Source: Planctomycetota bacterium (GTDB taxonomy: Bacteria > Planctomycetota > Planctomycetia > Pirellulales > Pirellulaceae). Taken from it: DNA of 7,879 nucleotides. Under the pieces are notes generated by a model, which was not told where the DNA came from, did not search any database, and saw nothing but the letters and a program-made list of their open reading frames with translations. Position numbers and translations under genes: made by a program. The first letter of the stretch is position 1. Each line of letters begins with the position of its first letter. The DNA is taken from NCBI GenBank assembly GCA_026692885.1, contig JAPLNJ010000774.1, positions 1 through 7,879 of the forward strand, read 5' to 3'. Positions 1-5,556 of this stretch are shown piece by piece.

Positions 1-1146
1 AACAGCCCGCTGGACGCCTTTTGGTGCTGCACCGGCACCGGCGTCGAGAACCACGCCAAGTACGGCGACAGCATCTACTTCCATGACGGCGACAAGAGCT
101 TGTATGTGAATCTGTTCATCGCCTCGGAGCTGAACTGGAAAGCCCGCGGACTGAAATTGCGGCAGGAAACGAAGTATCCCGAGGAGCCTGCCAGTCGCCT
201 GACGTTGACGTGCGAGCAGCCGCTCGAGCTGAGCCTCCGGATCCGGCATCCTTGGTGGGCGACGGCGGGCCTGAAGATTTGCGTCAACGGCCAGCCGCAG
301 TCGCTCGCTAGCCAGCCCGGTAGTTATGCGATTGTGACACGCACCTGGAAGACCGGCGACACGGTGGAGCTGGCCATGCCGTTCACGCTACGTACGGAGG
401 GTTTCCGCGACAACCCGCAGCGGTTTGCCTTCCTGCACGGCCCCCTGGTGCTGTGCGCTCAAGTCGATGTGGCCAAACCCTATCCGGCGATCGTGGCCGA
501 AGAGAGCCAGCTGCTGGCCAGTCTGCGGCCCGTGGCCGACCAGCCATCCACGTTCACCGGTCCGGCGGAGATCTTCCGGATGGCCGGTGAAAAGGACGGT
601 CGTGGCGTGACGCTGGAGCCGTTCTACAAGATGCACGGCAACCGGCACTATGTGGTCTATTGGGACACCTTCACGCAGGCTCAATGGCAGGTGAAAGAAG
701 TGGAGTACAAGGTCGAGTCGGCGCGGCTGAAGGAATTGGATGCCCGCACGGTCGACGCCGTCAATCCCGGCGAGGAGCAGAACGAGCGCGACCACAAGCT
801 GCTGGGCGAGCGGCACGCGGCCGGTGATTTCAGCGGTCATAAGTGGCGTCATGCGCCGGACGGTTGGTTCTCGTGGGAAGTCAAGGTGTTGCCCGACCAG
901 CCGCAGGAGCTGCGCGTCACGTATTGGGGCAGCGACGCGGGGCGCGTCTTCGACGTCCTGGTGGATGACCAGAAGATCGTTACACAGCGGCTGAACAACA
1001 GCAAGCCGAATGAGTTCTACGACGAGGTGCAGACCCTGCCGGATGCGTTGACACGCGGCAAGGAGCACGTCACCGTGAAGTTCCAATCCCACCCCGGCAA
1101 CACCGCCGGAGGTGTGTTTGGCCTACGCGTCATGCGGCTCAAGTGA
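1..1146 (+). CDS. GH127/GH146-type (DUF1680) beta-L-arabinofuranosidase-like glycosidase, C-terminal part
   Basis: The reading frame is open from base 1 to a TGA at 1144-1146 and gives 381 residues; the N-terminal part lies outside the window. Residues 8-14 read WCCTGTG, followed by VENHAKYGDSIYF, the hallmark of the DUF1680 family. In characterised GH127 enzymes the first cysteine of this pair is the nucleophile and both cysteines help hold a zinc ion; here they are C9 and C10. The other zinc ligands (Glu and Cys) would lie upstream. Residues 30-190 fit the beta-sandwich that follows the (alpha/alpha)6 barrel. From about residue 260 (ERDHKLLGERH, then GWFSWEVKV, YWGSDAGRVFDVLVDD and GGVFGLRV) there is an additional C-terminal beta domain resembling the DUF6805 type often attached to these proteins. 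Family knowledge suggests removal of terminal beta-L-arabinofuranose from glycans; the exact substrate cannot be read here. It is followed immediately by another secreted-protein gene on the same strand, probably in one operon. Family call is strong, substrate uncertain. Confidence 0.9.
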   Translation, partial: NSPLDAFWCCTGTGVENHAKYGDSIYFHDGDKSLYVNLFIASELNWKARGLKLRQETKYPEEPASRLTLTCEQPLELSLRIRHPWWATAGLKICVNGQPQSLASQPGSYAIVTRTWKTGDTVELAMPFTLRTEGFRDNPQRFAFLHGPLVLCAQVDVAKPYPAIVAEESQLLASLRPVADQPSTFTGPAEIFRMAGEKDGRGVTLEPFYKMHGNRHYVVYWDTFTQAQWQVKEVEYKVESARLKELDARTVDAVNPGEEQNERDHKLLGERHAAGDFSGHKWRHAPDGWFSWEVKVLPDQPQELRVTYWGSDAGRVFDVLVDDQKIVTQRLNNSKPNEFYDEVQTLPDALTRGKEHVTVKFQSHPGNTAGGVFGLRVMRLK

Positions 1147-1258
1147 CATTCACACGGCTCTGGAGAGCCATACTACGAAGGATGACATTCACACGGCTCT
1201 GGAGAGTCATGCTACGAAGGATGCCATTCACACGGCTCAGGAGAGCCATGCTACGAAG
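1144..1258 (+). repeat. Three tandem 39-bp repeats, each with a small palindrome
   Basis: Three head-to-tail copies begin at 1144, 1183 and 1222. Each runs from tgacattcacacggctctgg to ctacgaag. Copies 1 and 2 differ at two bases; copy 3 differs from copy 2 at three bases before similarity ends near 1258. Each copy holds a dyad, perfect in copy 1 (ggctct, gg, agagcc at 1156-1169), with one G-T pair in copy 2 (1195-1208), and a 5-bp stem with an agga loop in copy 3 (1234-1247). The period is 13 codons, so the array is open in the frame of the downstream gene and would encode M(T/P)FTRL(W/R)R(A/V)(I/M)LRR three times. The first copy begins exactly at the stop codon of the upstream gene. The end of that gene (gtcatgcggctcaag) weakly resembles the tail of a unit, which may point to origin by slippage at the junction. 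Confidence 0.93.
1239..1243 (+). promoter_or_regulatory. Ribosome binding site in the third repeat copy
   Basis: AGGAG lies four bases before the ATG at 1248 and is better than the TGGAG at the same place in copies 1 and 2. It supports 1248 as the main start of the downstream gene. It also falls in the loop and right arm of the copy 3 dyad (1234-1247), so folding could influence its access. The spacing is slightly short, so this is a moderate call. Confidence 0.5.
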
Positions 1259-3392
1259 AGCGCTCGTCGTTCGCGCCGTGGCTCTGTTCGTCGGCGGTCT
1301 GGCCCCGATCGCGTGGTGCAGCGAACCGCCGGCGCGCCCGTGGTCGCCGGCGCTCTTGCAGCAGGCGGAGGCTTGGCCACACGCGGAACGTGATGCCCGG
1401 ATTTCGAGCACCCTGCACGGACTCCGCGTGGAGGTGGCCGAGGGCCGGCGTTTCGCCATCGCCGCGGCGTCGCATCTGACGCTGCCGGGCGATTGCGGCC
1501 GCCTGCGCATCCGGGTCGCCGAACTGGGCCACGGCGCGACGTGGTTCGCGCGCCTGTATGGTGAACTGCGCCAAGCCGGCGACCGCCGCACGGCGGCGGT
1601 GGCCCAAGACGAAGCGGCGGCGGGCGAACGCGTCTTCGAGCTCGATCCCCGCTTGCGGCAGTTGCCCGACACGCCGCTCCAACTGCAACTGGGCGTCGAG
1701 GGACCGCCCGGCGCCTGGGCCGTGTTCGCAGACGTGGCGTTTCTGCCTGCGGTGCAGCGCCCCAATCGCCAACCGCGAACCAGCGTTCAGCCCGGCCAAC
1801 GGGACCTCGCTGCCGTCGAGCTGATGCCCAACCTGCCGGAGCCTTATGAGCTGATCGACTGGCGGGAGAAGGCGCGGGCTTACGATCGCTTTGTGTTCGA
1901 TTTCCAGGCGCAGGGCCAGTTCCTGCCACTGGTCTGGTTGGACGAGTCGCGCATCAACATCGACCGTCCCACGTTCGGCCTGCCCAGCTACGTCGGCGCT
2001 CCGGACCAAGCCCGTGGCAAACCCAACTCGCAGGAAGGCATCACTTGCCTGGGCGCGGTCCTGGGCGCCACGCTGGTGGGCCTCGACAAGAGCCGGCAGG
2101 AGCACGATTACGTGGCGATGTGCGAAGCGTGGTTCAACTCGAAAAACGGGATGAACCTCGTCCTCAATCGCCAGCAGGATGGCGCGGGCGGCTCGTTCTG
2201 GTATGAACTCTTTCCGCACATCATCTTCTACGCGTTGGCCGACCGCTATCCCGACCACCCGCGGCTGGCTGAAATCATGCGGATCACCGCCGACCGCTGG
2301 CGGCAGGTCTGCCTCGACCTGGCGGATTCCCGCGGCGTGCCGGACTTCCAGCACACCTCGTTCAATTTCCGCACCGGCACGCCCGTCGATAACGGCAAGT
2401 GGCGCGAGCCGGACGCGGCGGCCGCGGTGGCCTGGCTGGAATATGCCGCGTGGATGACGTTTCGTGATCCGCAGTATCTGGCCGCCGCCGAAAACTGTGT
2501 GAAGTTCCTGCAGGCCCAGCGCAGCAATCCTTACTACGAAGTGCTGCTCCCCTACGGCACGCTCACCGCCGCGCGGATGAATGTTGAACTCGGCCGCAAC
2601 TACGACGTGGACCGCTTGCTCAACCAGTGCTTCGGTATCAGCGACTGCCGCGGCGGCTGGGGTGTGACGGTAGGCAACTGGGGCGGCTACGATTGCGACG
2701 GCCTGCTGGGCAGCATCGACAATCGGGGCGGCTACGCCTTCGCAATGAACACGTTTGCTCAGGCCGGCGCGCTCGTGCCCCTGGTGCGTTACGACCCGCG
2801 TTACGCGCGCGCTATCGGCAAATGGATGCTGAACGTGGCCAACGCGGCGCGTCTGTTCTATCCCGGCGCGCTCCCGCCCGGGCACGAAACCAGTGCGTTC
2901 TGGCAGGGCGATCCGCAGCACGTCATCGCCTACGAAGGACTCCGCTACGAGTGGCTGGGCAAGCGTCCTTGTGCCACCGGCGATCCGGTGGCGATGAAAT
3001 GGGGCCCGCAGACCGACCTCGGTCTGTACGGCTCCAGCTATGCCGGAATCCTGGGGGCCATCGTGCGTCCCACCAACGTCCCTGCCATCCTCCAACTCGA
3101 CTGCCGCGCCACCGATTTCTTTCGCGACCAAGCCTGGCCGGCGTACCTGTGTTACAACCCGTATCCAGAGCCGCGGTGTTTTGACTTTACGGTCGGCCCT
3201 CAAGCAGCCGACCTGTACGATCTCGTGAAACGAGAATTTGTGCAACGTGCTGTTCGAGACAAAGTCCCGCTCACGCTGCCGGCCGACTCCGCCGCCGTCA
3301 TCGTCGCCGTCCCAGCTGGCACCAAGACCGAAACCCACGGCGATCGCGTCTTGGCCGACGGTGCGGTGTTGGATTATGGCGGGCCTCAGTGA
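1248..3392 (+). CDS. Uncharacterised secreted protein with six-hairpin glycosidase-like architecture
   Basis: I do not recognise a named family. From ATG 1248 the protein has 714 residues and begins with a classic export signal: basic MLRRALVVR, then hydrophobic AVALFVGGLAPIAW, with cleavage probably near the cysteine at residue 24. A longer frame is open from GTG 1143 (749 residues), but it would add 35 arginine-rich residues made of the tandem repeat before the signal peptide, so 1248 is preferred. Residues 25-205 look like a beta-rich domain. Residues 215-600 alternate helical segments with aromatic and glycine-rich loops (DGAGGSFWYELFPH from 311; GGWGVTVGNWGGYDCDG from 469), as in (alpha/alpha) toroid enzymes. 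Residues 613-714 resemble the C-terminal beta domain of such enzymes (YLCYNPYPEPRCFDFTVG). The GH127 gene just upstream suggests a role in polysaccharide breakdown. Catalytic residues cannot be assigned; function is inferred from fold impression and context. It ends convergent to the ceramidase-like gene. Confidence 0.85.
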   Translation: MLRRALVVRAVALFVGGLAPIAWCSEPPARPWSPALLQQAEAWPHAERDARISSTLHGLRVEVAEGRRFAIAAASHLTLPGDCGRLRIRVAELGHGATWFARLYGELRQAGDRRTAAVAQDEAAAGERVFELDPRLRQLPDTPLQLQLGVEGPPGAWAVFADVAFLPAVQRPNRQPRTSVQPGQRDLAAVELMPNLPEPYELIDWREKARAYDRFVFDFQAQGQFLPLVWLDESRINIDRPTFGLPSYVGAPDQARGKPNSQEGITCLGAVLGATLVGLDKSRQEHDYVAMCEAWFNSKNGMNLVLNRQQDGAGGSFWYELFPHIIFYALADRYPDHPRLAEIMRITADRWRQVCLDLADSRGVPDFQHTSFNFRTGTPVDNGKWREPDAAAAVAWLEYAAWMTFRDPQYLAAAENCVKFLQAQRSNPYYEVLLPYGTLTAARMNVELGRNYDVDRLLNQCFGISDCRGGWGVTVGNWGGYDCDGLLGSIDNRGGYAFAMNTFAQAGALVPLVRYDPRYARAIGKWMLNVANAARLFYPGALPPGHETSAFWQGDPQHVIAYEGLRYEWLGKRPCATGDPVAMKWGPQTDLGLYGSSYAGILGAIVRPTNVPAILQLDCRATDFFRDQAWPAYLCYNPYPEPRCFDFTVGPQAADLYDLVKREFVQRAVRDKVPLTLPADSAAVIVAVPAGTKTETHGDRVLADGAVLDYGGPQ

Positions 3393-3470
3393 GGACGCGC
3401 TACAGCGGTTCCTAGCAGGATTCCACAGCGGGTCGTAGCCGCACTGCTGTGAACATCTTCACACCTCTCT

Positions 3471-3495
3471 CGTTCCCACGCTCCGCGTGGGAACG
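3471..3495. repeat. Left REP-like hairpin, 11-bp perfect stem
   Basis: cgttcccacgc and gcgtgggaacg pair perfectly around a tcc loop. The same head-and-arm design recurs in inverted orientation at 3552-3576. It lies 79 bases after the stop of the upstream + strand gene and could stabilise or end its transcript. Confidence 0.9.
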
Positions 3496-3505
3496 CAAGT
3501 GTTTT

Positions 3506-3543
3506 GACGCTCCGCGTCGTCTGCCCAAGGACGCAGAGCGTCC
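3506..3543. repeat. Two small central hairpins in the palindrome cluster
   Basis: gacgc-tcc-gcgtc at 3506-3518 and ggacgc-aga-gcgtcc at 3529-3543 are short dyads in mirror positions on either side of the element's centre. Their loops (tcc and aga) match the loops of the outer hairpin on the same side, which suggests that each half was built by duplication of one basic unit. Confidence 0.8.
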
Positions 3544-3551
3544 GTGGCTTG

Positions 3552-3576
3552 CGTTCCGACGCAGAGCGTCGGAACG
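3552..3576. repeat. Right REP-like hairpin, 11-bp perfect stem
   Basis: cgttccgacgc and gcgtcggaacg pair perfectly around an aga loop. It is the inverted counterpart of the hairpin at 3471-3495, sharing cgttcc...ggaacg and the flanking ctcg/cgag, with compensating changes in the stem (cac/gtg replaced by gac/gtc). Paired changes that keep the stem suggest that the fold is what is maintained. Confidence 0.88.
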
Positions 3577-3625
3577 AGAAAAATCGAGGACTTGGACAAC
3601 TGCAAGATGTTCACAGTAGTGCCAT

Positions 3626-5191
3626 TCACAGCTTCCCCAGGATCTCCTTGGCTTTCGCTTCATACAGCTGCTGCCATTCCGGTGCCACTAGACAATCGCA
3701 ATCCTCTTGAGCAAAGCCGGGGTTGTTGCGCTGTTGCTCGGTGGGTGCATAGTAGATGTAGCCGTTGGTGTAGGCGGCCACAAAGGTAAACGGGTGGGGT
3801 GCCGCTTGCTTGATGGCCAGTCCGATTTCCACAGATAGCTCGCCCGGAAAGGTGACCATCACGAAGTCGCCGATTCTAATGCCTACGACCTCGATCTCGA
3901 TCGTCTTCTGTCCGGCGGCAGCGTTCTGGGCTTGATGCATTTTGAGCAGATCCAGATTCACCTGGACGCGGGTCAGTTGTTCCATGACATGAATGTTTTG
4001 GATGTAGGCCGCCAGGTTCGCTCGGTTTTCGGCATCCAGCTTGGTCAGGTCTTCTCTACCAAGGGTCTTGTCGTGCAGGTAGCGGTGGGAGTAGTAGGAG
4101 GGAAAGTCGTCGGAAACCTTGTACTGCACGAACAAAGGCAGGAAGGTCTTCAGGTTGAGACTGGTGCCTTTCAGGGACTGCAGCAACTTGGACTGTGTGG
4201 CCTGCAACGCGGCGATCCGCGGTTCCAGATCGGCGCCTCGGGGCAACGCGATGACCTCGCTGACGACTTTCAGCTCACCGTTTTCTCGGGTCTGTATCTT
4301 CTTCAGTGCCCGCATGGCACTCAGGCCCAGCAGGTTTCCCAACGGCTCAGCGTCGCGAGGATTGTGAACGTCCTTATACAACACCGGATTGATGTCCCCA
4401 GCGCAGCCCTGCACAAACAGGGCGAGTACGCCCGCGCCCCAATTCTCTTCGATGACTTGCGAGGCAAAGCCGGGAAAGTCCGCTGTGTTCCCACGGCTCG
4501 GAACGCCCTGGATGGGATGGCAGGCGAAGTTGTAAACCACAGCCAAGGGCTGTCCGTTCTTTCTGTCGAGCCGCAGCAGGCCGATCTGCGGGTCGACCGG
4601 GCCGATTCCGGCAACCGCTTCGTCGGGAGGAAGCGCGTAGGCATGGCGCACGTCCGCTTCGCTGCCGTCCTGCAGCTTGAGCCGGCGGTTTTCCATGATT
4701 CTGTCTTCTTGGCCGACGCCAGCACCGACCTGGACTGGCTCCATGCTCAGCCACGCCGCCTTCACCGCCTGGACGGTTCGTTGTTCGACATCCGCGCACA
4801 CGAGTCCATGACAATGGCTGGCATGGATGAGGACCTTCGCAGGTTGGATACCCAGATCCTGCTGGAGCTGGGATCGCACGTTTCGCAGGAAGTCGTTTCT
4901 GATTCTCCCAATCTCGCAGAGGGCGACGGCGTCCACGGTAACAATCACCGCGGAAGTGACATCATCCTTCAGCACCAGGGCTTTGGCATACAAGGGGTCA
5001 TTGACCGGTACGGCTCCACGATCCGTGATGTCCGCCTTGGCGATGCCTGCCCAGAGCTGAGCTGCGTTCGCCTTGGCAGACGGTATCAAGCCGACCATCG
5101 CCAAGACGAGGGCGATCACGGCTGCGCGGTTCCTGCTGCCAACTCGCGGGTGGAAAAATAGAGTCCAAGGGTCCGCAAGGAGATTTCTCAT
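3626..5191 (-). CDS. Neutral/alkaline ceramidase-like secreted hydrolase
   Basis: This 521-residue protein begins with a signal sequence: a long n-region, then RAAVIALVLAMVGLIPSAKA with a cleavage site near AKANA-A. The mature part starts LWAGIAKADIT, as in the neutral/alkaline (non-lysosomal) ceramidase N-terminal domain family. Visible family motifs are HASHCHG at residues 123-129 (His-x-His, zinc site), NFACHP with H225, GCAGDINP at about 262-269 (compare GDVSPN in ceramidases), FPGE with E451 and YTNGYIYYAPT at about 474-484 (the zinc glutamate and tyrosine regions). Known family members cleave the amide bond of ceramide with zinc. The Ig-like C-terminal domain of full ceramidases (about 650 residues) is absent, and the loop motifs differ, so the true substrate may be another amide or ester. 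ATG 5191 was chosen over an in-frame GTG at 5239 because GGGAGAGG precedes it and the GTG adds 16 unhelpful residues. It stands alone on its strand. Confidence 0.88.
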   Translation of the reverse strand: MRNLLADPWTLFFHPRVGSRNRAAVIALVLAMVGLIPSAKANAAQLWAGIAKADITDRGAVPVNDPLYAKALVLKDDVTSAVIVTVDAVALCEIGRIRNDFLRNVRSQLQQDLGIQPAKVLIHASHCHGLVCADVEQRTVQAVKAAWLSMEPVQVGAGVGQEDRIMENRRLKLQDGSEADVRHAYALPPDEAVAGIGPVDPQIGLLRLDRKNGQPLAVVYNFACHPIQGVPSRGNTADFPGFASQVIEENWGAGVLALFVQGCAGDINPVLYKDVHNPRDAEPLGNLLGLSAMRALKKIQTRENGELKVVSEVIALPRGADLEPRIAALQATQSKLLQSLKGTSLNLKTFLPLFVQYKVSDDFPSYYSHRYLHDKTLGREDLTKLDAENRANLAAYIQNIHVMEQLTRVQVNLDLLKMHQAQNAAAGQKTIEIEVVGIRIGDFVMVTFPGELSVEIGLAIKQAAPHPFTFVAAYTNGYIYYAPTEQQRNNPGFAQEDCDCLVAPEWQQLYEAKAKEILGKL

Positions 5192-5199
5192 AGGGTGCG

Positions 5200-5207
5200 C
5201 CTCTCCC
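5200..5207 (-). promoter_or_regulatory. Ribosome binding site for the ceramidase-like gene
   Basis: On the minus strand GGGAGAGG ends eight bases before the ATG at 5191-5189. It decides between this ATG and the upstream in-frame GTG at 5239-5237, which has no comparable purine run at the right distance. Confidence 0.55.
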
Positions 5208-5449
5208 GCAATTGGGACGGTATTTTCTTGCTGTTTCACAAAGATGGCTCTACGTTAGCAGCGCAGAAGACGGGTGACCAGACCCGAACGGCCGTGGACG
5301 GAAGAATCCGTACGCCGCCCACCGCAGCGGCTTGTCGGAGCATGTAAAATGGCCGAGCGAATCGCTCCTGAGTTCTTTTCACACCGCCACCTACGTCGAA
5401 TCCAACCGACATTCGGAACGATGGGCGCAAGGCGGATGCGGTCTGGAAC

Positions 5450-5478
5450 TTGCGTGGACAGTGGCGCTGTCCAATTAA
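5450..5478 (+). promoter_or_regulatory. Possible promoter with a dyad in its spacer
   Basis: TTGCGT (5450-5455) and AATTAA (5473-5478) are 17 bases apart, the usual spacing for a housekeeping promoter, though the -10 match is poor (three of six). The spacer is occupied by a perfect 7-bp dyad, tggacag-tggcg-ctgtcca at 5455-5473, which could be a repressor or activator site. It lies about 80 bases before the flavoprotein start. The dyad is certain; the promoter reading is weak inference. Confidence 0.3.
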
Positions 5479-5523
5479 CCCCCGTAGTGCGGGCCACAGG
5501 CGGTAGCAGGAGTCTGCCGCCGA

Positions 5524-5542
5524 CACCACCAATCACCACCAA
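5524..5542 (+). repeat. Short direct repeat CACCACCAA x2
   Basis: Two exact 9-base copies, CACCACCAA at 5524-5532 and 5534-5542, are spaced at a 10-base period, one DNA turn, and end 14 bases before the ATG at 5557. It may be a protein site or an unstructured leader. The start codon itself has only a weak AGGT 5-prime of it, so an unstructured leader could matter for translation. Confidence 0.5.
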
Positions 5543-5556
5543 CTAGGTCTGCGACC

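Larger units (their letters stand above)
3441..3622. repeat. REP-like palindrome cluster bounded by 19-bp inverted repeats
   Basis: This non-coding element fills most of the 233-base gap between two convergent stop codons. Outer arms at 3441-3459 (gcactgctgtgaacatctt) and 3604-3622 (aagatgttcacagtagtgc) are inverted with one mismatch. Inside are hairpins at 3471-3495, 3506-3518, 3529-3543 and 3552-3576. The flanks of the main hairpins also pair with each other: ctcgttcc 3469-3476 with ggaacgag 3571-3578, and gaacgcaag 3491-3499 with cttgcgttc 3548-3556. The whole is therefore an imperfect palindrome. No protein frame, transposase or target-site duplication is visible. Paired inverted REP units (REPIN-like) or a small non-autonomous element are the best explanations. 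No T-tract follows a stem on either strand, so it is not a textbook terminator, though it may block transcription from both sides or protect 3' ends of mRNA. Confidence 0.85.
5192..5556. other. Divergent intergenic control region
   Basis: These 365 bases separate the start codons of two divergent genes and must hold both promoters. Short frames here match nothing I recognise and lack ribosome sites, so I call no gene. For the minus-strand gene a weak candidate is TGGTCA, 17 bases, then an extended -10 tgcTAACGT (minus strand of 5252-5257); it is only suggestive. For the plus-strand gene see the site at 5450-5478. A small dyad gagcg-aat-cgctc lies at 5354-5366 beside an A-rich patch (tgtaaaat). 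Confidence 0.6.

Noticed and set aside
1269..1325. Lipoprotein signal for the unassigned secreted protein
   Set aside because: The cysteine after IAW lacks a small residue before it, so the lipobox is poor; an ordinary signal peptide is more likely.
1251..3338. Minus-strand open frame of 695 codons opposite the secreted-protein gene
   Set aside because: It has no recognisable domain, lacks a ribosome site, and is expected from codon bias on the opposite strand of a GC-rich gene; the plus frame has a signal peptide and sensible domain layout.
3471..3576. Intrinsic terminator for either convergent gene
   Set aside because: The stems are strong but no run of T follows them in the reading direction of either gene; the A-rich patch after 3576 is on the wrong strand for the plus-strand gene and precedes the stem on the minus strand.
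3441..3622. CRISPR array
   Set aside because: Repeats are inverted palindromes of different lengths with no regular direct repeat-spacer spacing and no cas genes nearby.
3620..3630. Eleven bases (tgccattcaca) shared with the third tandem repeat at 1222-1232
   Set aside because: The match is short, does not extend, and partly lies in coding sequence of the ceramidase-like gene; a chance match is likely.
3932..5161. Plus-strand open frame of 409 codons opposite the ceramidase-like gene
   Set aside because: The minus strand carries clear ceramidase family motifs throughout; this frame shows no domain and is an antisense shadow.
5274..5546. Small plus-strand open frame of 90 codons in the divergent intergenic region
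   Set aside because: It has no convincing ribosome site or recognisable product, and competing frames of the same length occur on the other strand.
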